64,000 nucleotides of DNA from Colius striatus (lineage: Eukaryota > Chordata > Aves > Coliiformes > Coliidae): assembly GCF_028858725.1 (NCBI RefSeq), contig NC_084790.1, positions 4,160,001 to 4,224,000 on the forward strand. Direction: 5' to 3'. Each line of letters begins with the position of its first letter. Position 1 is the stretch's first letter. A model generated the notes under the pieces. It was not told the DNA's origin. It did not search any database and worked only from the letters and a program-made list of their open reading frames with translations. Positions 44,301 through 51,407 of this stretch are shown here, piece after piece. Position numbers and translations under genes: made by a program.

Positions 44301-44358
44301 GTTTTTGATTGGGGAAGAAGATGATGATCTCATGGATGTTGCTCTAATTGGCAATTAG
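22106..44358 (+). CDS. MED1: MED1, Mediator complex subunit 1 (complete, 17 coding exons)
   Basis: MED1 is the Mediator middle-module subunit that docks ligand-bound nuclear receptors and links them to RNA polymerase II in the nucleus. Joined exons: 22106-22133, 30585-30691, 31420-31498, 32505-32559, 32671-32803, 34122-34150, 34515-34586, 34894-34968, 35660-35733, 36092-36181, 36892-37003, 37313-37437, 37630-37748, 38341-38542, 38743-38838, 38947-39052, 41109-44358. They total 4752 bases, or 1583 residues plus stop; human MED1 has 1581. Residues about 10-500 form the conserved folded Med1 domain. From 501 on the protein is disordered, Ser/Gly/Pro-rich and encoded by one exon. Nuclear-receptor boxes are LTSLL (605-609) and LMNLL (646-650). 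A Lys/Arg/Asp-rich tract precedes an acidic end, [14 protein letters not shown]. No frameshift or internal stop was found. Confidence 0.97.
22545..22745 (+). mobile_element. Old CR1 3' fragment
   Basis: Decayed but collinear with the CR1 end on the plus strand: a GGTGGTGGAGCCTCTATC block, then AGTGGTCCTGCTTGGGCC, TCCCTCCAGTTTCCAC and a terminal TTCTGTGATTCA. Upstream boundary is approximate. It looks older than the other copies. Confidence 0.55.
24747..25052 (-). mobile_element. CR1 LINE 3' fragment
   Basis: Reverse-strand CR1 terminus. Read on plus it starts ACAGAATCAGAATGG, then GTTGGAAAGGACCTTTAGAG, CATCTGGTCCAACTCC, and CTGGGCAGCCTGTGCCAGGG. About 300 bases, 5' truncated, antisense to MED1. 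Confidence 0.88.
27518..27622 (-). mobile_element. Short CR1 3' fragment
   Basis: A roughly 100-base minus-strand CR1 terminus: AAGAACATCCAGTTCAACCC, then GCCAGAGCAGGACCACCTAG, AGGTCACACAGGAACTTGTCCAGG in register with the other copies. The tail end is diverged. Confidence 0.75.
28345..30278 (+). mobile_element. CR1 LINE with endonuclease region and an internal deletion of the reverse transcriptase
   Basis: The longest CR1 copy in the window, sense to MED1. The 5' part encodes an apurinic-type endonuclease in broken frames: [14 protein letters not shown] near 28435, [18 protein letters not shown] near 28506, [12 protein letters not shown] near 28836 and [10 protein letters not shown] near 29040. 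After [16 protein letters not shown] and a stop, the linker before the reverse transcriptase follows. At about 29725-29735 the match jumps to the far 3' region, which continues to a terminal GATTCTGTGATTCC. The catalytic polymerase core is absent, so this is a dead copy. Confidence 0.88.
30585..30691 (+). CDS. MED1: MED1 coding exon 2
   Basis: Encodes residues 10-45: [20 protein letters not shown], then [16 protein letters not shown]. Acceptor TTACAG precedes it and donor GTGAGA follows. It lies after the 8.45 kb first intron. Confidence 0.95.
31420..31498 (+). CDS. MED1: MED1 coding exon 3
   Basis: Encodes residues 46-72, [20 protein letters not shown] and LQKALK. Acceptor CTAAG precedes it. 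The donor is GTTGGT, a poor match to consensus, but it gives the phase needed by exon 4. Confidence 0.92.
31633..32225 (-). mobile_element. CR1 LINE 3' fragment in MED1 intron 3
   Basis: About 590 bases of minus-strand CR1, starting at its 3' tail (ATAGAATCCCAGACTGATGG) and running through CTGGGCAGCCCGTGCCAGGG and CACTGGCCTCTCCAGCAGTT to GTGAGGACCATTCC. It occupies most of the intron between exons 3 and 4. Confidence 0.88.
32505..32559 (+). CDS. MED1: MED1 coding exon 4
   Basis: A 55-base exon encoding residues 72-90: [19 protein letters not shown] when joined. Acceptor ATCTAG and donor GTAGGT are present. Confidence 0.93.
32671..32803 (+). CDS. MED1: MED1 coding exon 5
   Basis: Encodes residues 90-134: [20 protein letters not shown], then [20 protein letters not shown] and ENPV. 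It ends in phase 0 before donor GTATGT. Confidence 0.95.
33419..34056 (+). mobile_element. Possible solo LTR of an endogenous retrovirus in MED1 intron 5
   Basis: Begins TGTTAGGCCTG and has a TATATAAG box about 290 bp in (33709-33716), followed by an array of short inverted-repeat units (33829-33971). This is the layout of a U3-R-U5 unit. I could not find a convincing terminal CA with flanking duplication, nor a polyadenylation signal. The right edge is therefore a guess, and another repeat class is possible. Confidence 0.3.
33829..33971 (+). repeat. Array of seven short inverted-repeat units
   Basis: Units start at 33829, 33849, 33869, 33894, 33914, 33940 and 33960, and are 20-26 bp long. 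The cores alternate between AGGCTTCGAGCCT and AGACTTCAAGTCT, each a small hairpin-capable inverted repeat, followed by a GGTTTTT-type spacer. The first and last units are degenerate. It lies in MED1 intron 5. Confidence 0.8.
34122..34150 (+). CDS. MED1: MED1 coding exon 6 (29-base exon)
   Basis: Encodes SCPELVQHL plus two bases of the next Arg codon, matching SCPELVQQLR of mammals. Acceptor TTTTCAG precedes it; donor GTGAGC follows. It is too short for ordinary gene finders. Confidence 0.9.
34515..34586 (+). CDS. MED1: MED1 coding exon 7
   Basis: Encodes residues 144-168: [20 protein letters not shown], then LPGD. Acceptor TTTTCAG and donor GTAAGT are present. Confidence 0.94.
34894..34968 (+). 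CDS. MED1: MED1 coding exon 8
   Basis: Encodes residues 168-193: [20 protein letters not shown], then MAGMY. A pure C-run forms the polypyrimidine tract before acceptor CAG. Donor GTAAGG follows. Confidence 0.94.
35250..35313 (+). repeat. Compound CA/TA microsatellite
   Basis: A short TA run, then about ten CA repeats to 35280, then about fifteen TA repeats to 35311, in MED1 intron 8. Likely length-polymorphic. Confidence 0.92.
35660..35733 (+). CDS. MED1: MED1 coding exon 9
   Basis: Encodes residues 193-218: [20 protein letters not shown], then TPRSG. Acceptor TTGCAG precedes it; the donor GTATCT is weak but phase-consistent. Confidence 0.93.
36092..36181 (+). CDS. MED1: MED1 coding exon 10
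   Basis: Encodes residues 218-248: [20 protein letters not shown], then [10 protein letters not shown]. Acceptor CCACAG and donor GTAGGT are present. Confidence 0.94.
36892..37003 (+). CDS. MED1: MED1 coding exon 11
   Basis: Encodes residues 248-285: [20 protein letters not shown], then [17 protein letters not shown]. Acceptor TTGCAG and donor GTAAGC are present. Confidence 0.94.
37313..37437 (+). CDS. MED1: MED1 coding exon 12
   Basis: Encodes residues 285-327: [20 protein letters not shown], then [19 protein letters not shown] and ACT. The split codon at the exon 11-12 junction reads Gly where human has Trp (DSKG versus DNKW). Donor GTGGGT follows. Confidence 0.94.
37630..37748 (+). CDS. 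MED1: MED1 coding exon 13
   Basis: Encodes residues 327-366: [20 protein letters not shown], then [20 protein letters not shown]. Acceptor CCTCAG and donor GTAAGT are present; the end is in phase 0. Confidence 0.95.
38341..38542 (+). CDS. MED1: MED1 coding exon 14
   Basis: Encodes residues 367-434: [60 protein letters not shown] and KRTVLKE. Acceptor TGTCAG precedes it; donor GTGGGT follows. Confidence 0.95.
38743..38838 (+). CDS. MED1: MED1 coding exon 15
   Basis: Encodes residues 434-466: [20 protein letters not shown], then [12 protein letters not shown]. Acceptor TTTCAG and donor GTAAGT are present. Confidence 0.95.
38947..39052 (+). CDS. MED1: MED1 coding exon 16
   Basis: Encodes residues 466-501: [20 protein letters not shown], then [15 protein letters not shown]. 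Acceptor TTTTAG and donor GTAAGC are present. The next intron carries a CR1 insertion. Confidence 0.95.
39510..40702 (+). mobile_element. CR1 LINE with partial reverse transcriptase in MED1 intron 16
   Basis: A 1.2 kb plus-strand copy. The 5' part encodes reverse-transcriptase blocks: [20 protein letters not shown] near 39550, then a stop, then [20 protein letters not shown] near 39728. The catalytic box reads LAED rather than FADD (39819-39830), so the enzyme would be inactive. The 3' part runs through TGAGACCACATCTGAAATAC and GGTTGGACTGGATGA to a terminal AGATTCTGTGATT. It fills over half of the intron and is sense to MED1. Confidence 0.9.
41109..44358 (+). CDS. MED1: MED1 coding exon 17 (receptor boxes and disordered C-terminal region)
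   Basis: One 3250-base coding stretch encodes residues 501-1583, opening [19 protein letters not shown] after acceptor TTGCAG. LTSLL is at 41419-41433 and LMNLL at 41542-41556; both lie in near-invariant contexts ([13 protein letters not shown] and [13 protein letters not shown]). A TCC repeat near 42899-42933 encodes a serine run. Much of the rest is Ser-rich low-complexity sequence of the type known to form transcriptional condensates. Near the end a Lys-rich stretch leads into alternating Asp-Arg pairs at about 44125-44180. Stop codon TAG. Confidence 0.97.
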
Positions 44359-47260
44359 TATTCCTGGTGTCTTTAAAAAAGAGGAGCTGTACACAGGAGC
44401 GGAGGGTTCTAGAGATGGAAAGAAAGGAACTGCTGATTGTTACAGGGTGTGTTTGAAGAGATAAAGTATTTCCAGGGATCTCCAAAGCCTGAGCAGGAGG
44501 TGTGAGCACCAGCAGCTTGTTGGGCAGGCCAGATTCCTGCCTGTGGCCTTCATCCTGCCAACACTTAATCTAATCCTTAGTTTCTCAAGTATTACTGGCC
44601 CCATTAGAGTTAATGGGTACAAAGCTCAGTGTGTACCCCAAGCTGGTGCAGAAAAACATAGACTATGCCAGGAGTTCGTCTGCCTTCCTCCTTCCCCTTA
44701 GGATGAATTACTTTTATAAGTTTTAAAGTGATGATTTCAGGACACATTTTAGGGTTTAATTTAAAAAGGGTGGTTGGAAGCAAAACCAAAAGTTTTTAAG
44801 AGTGTTTAATTATTTTGTGGCCATTTCTTCATTCAATGCCTGATTCAGCATGGGGCCGAACAACTTCATCTTCCTCTGACACCCACTGCTCTGCAGAACT
44901 GGGCACTAACGTTCCCATGGGTGTTGGCATTTTATCCCAGATCACAGAGAAGAGATCCGTGTCTTCTCTTCCACTTCCCTTTCGTTTTAGCTATGCATTT
45001 ATTTCCCTAGCTGAATGCCTTCCGAGGCTTGTTTTCATGCAATCTGTTACAGTTGTGTGATACAGAGCCCGAAATAATTTGGGGATATGGGTCGAGCCCT
45101 GTGGATTTGGGAGGCTCATGTGCTGCTACTGTAGCTTTGGTGAAGGCGGTGGAATTCTGCTGGAGGTGGTGAATTTCTGGCCTGTGCTGGAGCAACTAAA
45201 TGGAAAGGGACTCTGTCTTCATCTGAGTGTTGCTCCTGTGTCAGTCCAGCAAAGGGAGCTTCCACAGGATCCTCTGACACTGCATTCAGAGACTAATGGG
45301 CTGAGAGCTACATGTGTCCCACTTCCAATCCAGCTAAGAGTTCGTGTATCCACTGCAAACACTTCACTGGTGTCAATGGAACAGGGTCAGGGTTTAAAAA
45401 TCTGCCTTGTTTTCACAATCTCTTTGTTTCTGAGCACTTCAGGGCTTTTGCTTTGGGTTTTTTTCTTCCCTTTCTTTCCACTTGCAGCACGCCTCCCCAC
45501 TAGCAATTGTGGTGACACACAAGCGTCACCTTCTCAGGGAGGCGTTGGCCTGGCCACACCTTGGTTGTGTCCTGGTGTAAGCACTGAAAAACAGCCCTGA
45601 GCTGCTTGATCCACGCGAGAGCTGCGGTAGGAGAAGCAATTTCCTTGAGAGATACATTTTCCCCTTTTGGCTGAAATTAAGAGCATGACTCAGGCATCCT
45701 CTGGTCTTGTGGCCTGTGAAAGGAAAAGAGACTTGGGAGAGAGTGTTTATTTTTGAAAGCAATGAAATCTGATTCACTGAAGAGGAATGTGGGAAATCAG
45801 GAGCTCTGCAACACGTGTCCTTTTGAATTACCTACCGAGTCCTGCTCCTGTGGGATTTTATTGATTCCTGGAGGCTGGGATTTCCCTTGTGGGAATGAGA
45901 TCGTACTGTGTGTGTTGGGATGCAGTTTGAAACCATGTCAAGGATTTAAGTTGCTTTTAAACCATGGAGACCTGCTTATGGTCTGACCCCAAGCAAAGCT
46001 GTTTCTTTTCCAGTTCATTCAAAACTGTAGCAAGGCCAATGTCAGTTAGTTATGGGAATATCTTTGCCTCTTCTTCCTACCTTCAGCTTAATTCCAGAAC
46101 TCCTGCACAACGTAGAGCTGTGAGTTTCCCCAAAGTCACCCTCCCCAGCTCTGGAGAGCTCTCCCCTCTTGTATTTCCCACCCTTCATCCTACATCCCGT
46201 CGCTTCCCCCCTCCCCAACGCTCCCATCCTCCTGCACCGAGACACACTAAATCAAAGTCTAAACTTGGAGCCAATGCCGTTACCTCAGGCAGCATCAGAA
46301 TGGTGTGATCACAGGGTGGCTGTGAAGAGGACGTCAGAAACCCAGCACTGGAGGAATGGCTCTTGAGACTCTTAACTGTGGCAGCTGCCTCTTGGGACTG
46401 AGGCCAGTCCCAGCTCTCGCAGCTCTTCGCTTCCTCTCTCACTTACGTTTTTAAAGTTATTTTGTTAGGATAAAGGCCTGGGGATCCATTTGGGGTGGTG
46501 TGAGAGGGTGTAAAAAGTGCTTTTTTTTGAACTGAATGAGGGCTTGGGGGAGTTTGGACTCCACAGTGATATTTTACAAAACAAAAACGCTGCTGAGCTC
46601 AGTCACCAACACAACAATTATGTTTTAAAAGAACGAGCTGCACGTGTTTCCTTGAGGGCCTTTCGCTCAAGAGCAGAGTTTGAAATCCCTAAAATTCCTC
46701 CTGTGGAGGGCAGGCAGCACAGCCCTAGCAAAGAAAAAAAAAATGAACAAAAAAAGCACCTCCTGACCCCTCACCCCACCCCACAAGGCGCAACCCCCAC
46801 CGTGGGCATGGCAGTTTTGATGCTTTTTGCCCCGTTTTGACACGCTGTGTGCGATAAATCATGTGAAAGCGAGCACCAGGTGTCAGGTGGAGGGACACAA
46901 CAGCGAGCCAACGTTTGGTCTGTCTTGACAAATACTGTATTTTAGAAAATGCTTCTTTTTGCTTATTCTCGAAGGTGATTTGACGTCTTTCAGTATTGGA
47001 AAGAGAGAAGGGAGTAGAACGAAATGGAAGCCAATCCTTTTAATCTCAGGTGGCGGCCTGGAGGCGGAGATTAAAAGAGAGTAGTTGTTTGCTGTGGTGG
47101 TGGTGATGTAAATACCTGGCTGGAAATTGGCTTTTTTTTCTGTAAATACCCGCCTGGGTTCTCGCGGGACGACCAGTGTCCTCCCGACTTAGTTGGAAAT
47201 ACCGCAAAGATCATGTTTATTTACATGCAAATAAATCTCTTTGGTACAAAGAAGCCTCGA
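44359..47260 (+). other. MED1: MED1 3' untranslated region (predicted)
   Basis: About 2.9 kb between the stop codon and the only AATAAA in the stretch (47230-47235). There is no repeat insertion and no long frame in it. A length near 2.9 kb fits a long MED1 3' UTR. The cleavage site is inferred from the signal alone. Confidence 0.65.
47230..47235 (+). terminator. MED1 polyadenylation signal AATAAA
   Basis: The canonical hexamer lies inside GCAAATAAATC. It is the last candidate before the FBXL20 CpG island. Downstream GT- and G-rich sequence (47241-47300) could serve as the cleavage-factor site. Confidence 0.65.
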
Positions 47261-47333
47261 GTCTGGGGAGGGAGGGAAGGTAATGGGGGAGGGGAGGCGG
47301 GGATCTGTGCCACGCTTGATTTTCCCGCGGGAG

Positions 47334-47341
47334 TGACGTCA
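47334..47341. promoter_or_regulatory. CRE palindrome TGACGTCA
   Basis: A perfect 8-bp cAMP-response element, followed by an ACGTCAC half site at 47347-47353. This pairing is typical of CREB/ATF-bound CpG-island promoters. It lies 99 bp after the MED1 AATAAA and 784 bp before the FBXL20 ATG. Confidence 0.7.
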
Positions 47342-47369
47342 CAAGAACGTCACGGCAGCTCGGCCCGCG

Positions 47370-47374
47370 ATTGG
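47370..47374 (-). promoter_or_regulatory. Inverted CCAAT box
   Basis: ATTGG within GCGATTGGCCGAG, an NF-Y-type site in reverse orientation 29 bp after the CRE. CRE plus CCAAT is a common promoter combination. Confidence 0.55.
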
Positions 47375-47910
47375 CCGAGCTCCGCGGCCTTTCCTCCCGG
47401 AAGGGAACGGGGAGGCAGGGGGGCGCCCCCTCCCCCCCCCAACCCGGGACCCCCGGTCCCCGCGATGGCTCTGGGGGGAGGGGTCGTTGGGAGTGCCCCC
47501 CGCGCGTGGGGAGGGAGGGTCCTCACGGCCCCTGGAACTCAGGGCAGCGGGGCTTTTGAAGCCCCCGGCGAGGCGAGGCGGGCGGCCGTAACCCCCAGCG
47601 TCGCGGGGCGGGGAGGGGGGTGGGAGTTGGGGGGGAGAGCCCCTCGCAACCTCCCCCTCCCCCCGGTCGCTCCGGGAGGGGCGGAAGGACGGCGGCGGCG
47701 GCGCGATGGGGGCGGCGGCCTGCGGGGTAGGTTGGGGGCGGTGGGGGGCTGGAGCAGCAGTCCCCCCCCAACCCTTCCATCCTCCTTCCCTCCCCCCCCC
47801 CCCCCCCCCCCGCTGCCCCGGGGGCTCCCCCCCGCCGCAGCGCGCGCCGCGCCCTCCCCCCTCCCCGCGCGCGCCGTCCCCCCCCCCCCCCCCCCCCCCC
47901 CCGGCGCTGG

Positions 47911-47915
47911 CCAAT
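47911..47915 (+). promoter_or_regulatory. CCAAT box upstream of FBXL20 exon 1
   Basis: CCAAT within TGGCCAATGAGCG, a good NF-Y context, 210 bp before the FBXL20 start codon and just after the 25-base C-run. Confidence 0.6.
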
Positions 47916-48124
47916 GAGCGCGCGCGTTGCTGGCAGGTGCGGAGTGCGGAGTGTTTTTGTTTTGGGTTGAAGTTGAGGCCGGAGGAGACGCGGCGGCAGC
48001 AGCGGGCGGAGGCCGCGGAGCTCCGGCACCCACCCCCCCCGCCCCCCTTCCCTGGCCCTCCGCCCTCACAAGGCCTTTCCTCCCTTCCCTCACCCTCCTC
48101 TCCTCCGCCCCGCCCGGCCTCGCC

Positions 48125-48166
48125 ATGCGGAGGGAGATGAACGGGGTCACTAAGAGCCGCTTTGAG
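48125..48166 (+). CDS. FBXL20: FBXL20, F-box and leucine-rich repeat protein 20, coding exon 1
   Basis: FBXL20 is an SCF ubiquitin-ligase substrate receptor: its F-box binds SKP1 and its leucine-rich repeats bind substrates, reported to include the synaptic protein RIM1 and the PI3-kinase VPS34. Only the first exon is visible. It encodes MRREMNGVTKSRFE and ends in phase 0 at donor GTGAGG. The mammalian protein starts MRRDVNGVTKSRFE, so two of 14 residues differ. The start context is CCGCCTCGCCATGC, with G at -3. The following exon, which should open MFSNSDEAVINKKL, is not found in the remaining 15.8 kb. Identification also rests on synteny: FBXL20 lies directly downstream of MED1, in the same orientation, in mammals. 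Confidence 0.88.
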
Positions 48167-51100
48167 GTGAGGCTCCCGGGCGGTGAGGCCTCCCGGCCCG
48201 GATGAGGAGACGGGAAGGCGAGGGGTGGTGAGCGCCCGGGCCACGGGGTGTGTGTCCCGCAGCTTTCGGGTGTGGGGCGAGCGGCAGGATTCCGCCCCCC
48301 CCCCCCCCCCAGCCCGGGACAATTGGTCAACGCGGCCGTGTGGCCGGAGGGACCGAGAGCTGTATGAATGGGGTCTGCGGGGGGCTTTACGACAGTTGTG
48401 TAGCCGTGGGTGTCCGGGAGTAGCGTAGGGCCGGAGCTCGGGCCTGTGACCCATGGCGGAGGCGGGGGTTGGAGGATATTGTTGTGAAGCTGCTTCTCCG
48501 CCCGCCCAGTTTCGGGGGGTGCACATTCCTCCTTTCCCATGTAAACTCCCTTAGCGGGGCTGCGGGGAGTGAGAGTGCGGGGCTGCTGCCAACGTGTTGC
48601 TGCGGGTGTGAGCGGTGCTAGCGAAGTTGGTCATGGAGATGGGGGAAATAGAGCCTGGAAAATACGATAGCCTGGGCTGGGCCGGGGGAGGAGGCGGCGG
48701 CTTGAAGAGGCGAGGAATCGCCCCGACGCATCTTTTTGGGGCAGTAGTCGGGGAAAAAACTTGATGACTGGGAGGTGGGGGGATGGTGAGGAGGGAAGGA
48801 GCAAAGAGTAAACAATAGGATCTATTCAAAGGACACAGCACAAAGCAGGCGATGGAGCCAGCGATGCTCCTAGCTCTGCATTGTTGTCACAGCTGCCCTC
48901 CCGAGAGCGGGAGGGGGTGGGGAGAGGGGGAGGTCGGGATTAGGAAGGAGAGCGGCAGCCGGGGTTAACTTTTCCTCACTGTAAGAGACTGTTGTGGAGA
49001 ATGAAAGTACCTGCACGTTTCATCTCTTGGCTGCCTGGCTCGTGTTCTGTACAAGGACAAGATGACAGGAAAAGAACCCCAAATGATAAAGATCTGTCTG
49101 TGTCCCTGCTTTGTAGAGAGGGGATGGGAAGGCTATCAAGGGAAAATACTGGTTAATGGTAAACCAAAATGTGTCTAGTTCCACAGAGATCAGCGTTGAA
49201 TCCTCCAGGAAACCGGCCCTGGAGCTGAGAAAGGTGCAGAAAATAATGGTTTTGTAATATTCCACGTGAAACTTGTTGCCTTCCTCTCTAAAATCTCTAT
49301 CAGCCCCTGTAAATGAATAACAGTGTATCTGTTTAGAGTGGTTTCGGGGTAAATAGTGTTACAATATTTGTATTTCTGTGGCATCCAGATGATAAAAACG
49401 TTGAACTAAACCTGGGAACTCGGAAAGAGAAGGCTGCATGTGCAGTATGTTTGATCCAGGGTGATTGTATTTACTGTTCTAGTCTGTTCTTGGCTGCACA
49501 GATCTCTCTTTTATTTTTTTTAGTCACTGCAGAGTGGCTGGTTACAGGGCAGGGTAAAGAATAAAAACATGTTGGTAGGAGTCTTCTGTGAGGAAGCATC
49601 CTCTCATACAGCAACAACCTTTCTCCCTTGCTTAGCCCTTGCCTTGAGATACTGGATCTTATTCCAGTGTTGGGAGAGCTTTTGCTCAGTGTTGTACTGG
49701 AACAAGATAAACCCAATTCATGGGGGAAGAAGAGTGGAGATTTGTGTGGTTTGGGTGGAGGTTTTTTTTTTTTTGCTGGAATTACATGTTAGTTTCTTTC
49801 CTGAGTAAAAAATGGACAAGTTGGAAATAAGCAAAATGCTCCAGGAGTGTTCCAGGTCTATGTTGCTTATTTTTTCTACTCAATATTTATAGAGGAAGAG
49901 ACTGTGCATTACACAAAGGCTTGCTTTGAACTGCAAGAGATGCCTTTAAACATTATCTTAGATATGTTTTGGTTAGCAAATCAGACATGTTTTTACTAGC
50001 CCTAGCACTGAGTATCTCTGACACCTTCAACTATATATCCTGGAAAGGATGAGTTTGGAACTCTTTTGCCTTCAATACATGGTTTTCCAGGTAGGGTGTT
50101 TTGGTTTGAGACCCTTCTAAAATACTAGTGTAACTACACTTGGAGATAGCTTTCTCTCTCAGCAGGGAAGTATGGGTAGAAATTCAGCCATACTTCCTAG
50201 AAAACAGTTTGTCACTTTTGTGCTTCAAAAGTAAAAGTCCTCCTTGCTGACTGAGAGCGTGCCTTTCAGTGTGATAGTTCATGTTTAACGTGACATAAGG
50301 ACAATTATGCAAAAGAAAAAAAAAGAAGTGTTGAGTCTGGAAGCTGCTATTCAGAGCTGTTGAATGTTGTAAGATCAAGGAAGACAGCACGGGGTTGAAT
50401 GCTTGGTGATTAGTACTCCTCCTACATAGCCCTCCACGTTACCTCTGGATTAGACGCAGAGCTGACTGCTGTGGTAGTTCCTCTGACTTGAGGAGTGGTA
50501 AGTAGAGCCTTTGAATGTCTGGAGTCTTATCTTGGGGTAAAAATAGCTTAATGCAGAGTTGTGACTAATGTTGGGTTTGGGTTTTTTTTTTTTTTTTACT
50601 CTTTCAGGCTTTAAATAACAAGAGAATTATTGAGGGGGAGTTCTGTTCAGATTTTCAGACTCAGTTTACTGTCTTTTTGTTAAGCCACATAAACAGATTC
50701 CTGAACTGGTGTTGTTGGGTCATTGTAAAATCCAATCTAGATGGGATTTAGTAATCTCTTCTCCTTACTGTAGTAATAAAATATGATAATGGAATATGGG
50801 CTAAGCTTCTTATGTTTGGCTTGCATGTGGTTTCTGGTAGGGACGTGTAGCCAGCATCCCTTCCAGGAAGAATGGAACCCTGTCTTCTAAATGACAGCAT
50901 GAACTCTGGCTTGCCCAGCCAAACAAGCATATTCTAAATAAGTCCCTTTACAGGAGGTGTGGTCACCACAGGGAAAATAACCACTTACTGTAGCAAAGCA
51001 AACAAAAAGGGAAAACATTACCCAGATTGACTCCTAATTTTCTGTGGTGTCGGTTTAATGTGGAGCATTCCCTGACAGATCACAGTCCTGGCTAATATTT

Positions 51101-51369
51101 GGTGTTTCTCTGGGTCCTGGTGTACCTGGGGTGTGATGCCTGATGGACTACACTAAATAACGGTAGAGGAGAGGGAATGTCATCTCCTGATGGTTTTGGT
51201 TGACTTGGCACTCTATCTTTGAGGGCTGATTTGCCTTCCGAAGGCCCTGGTTCTCATCACTCCTTCAATCAGTTCTATCTGTGCTCCTCTGGGCTGGGAT
51301 GTCATCTGGAAACTGGGTGTCTTCAGCTCGCTCTCACTGACTCCCTGCTCTCACTAGCTCATCCTCAGG

Positions 51370-51407
51370 AAATAAGCAGCAGCTTTGGAAATAAGCAGCA
51401 GCTTTGG
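51370..51407 (+). repeat. Perfect 19-bp tandem duplication
   Basis: Two exact adjacent copies of a 19-base unit starting AAATAAGCAGCAGC, in FBXL20 intron 1. Probably a recent slippage duplication; no function is suggested. Confidence 0.85.

Larger units (their letters stand above)
47320..48450 (+). promoter_or_regulatory. CpG island and promoter region of FBXL20
   Basis: Very GC- and CpG-rich DNA surrounding the first FBXL20 exon, TATA-less, with a CRE, two CCAAT-type sites and pure C-runs at 47792-47811, 47878-47902 and 48295-48310. Transcription probably starts between about 47900 and 48100. Confidence 0.8.

Noticed and set aside
47339-48526. 395- and 333-codon open frames on the minus strand over the FBXL20 island
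   Set aside because: GC-rich, stop-poor DNA with long C-runs; the products are low-complexity Gly/Pro/Arg and overlap the FBXL20 start antisense.
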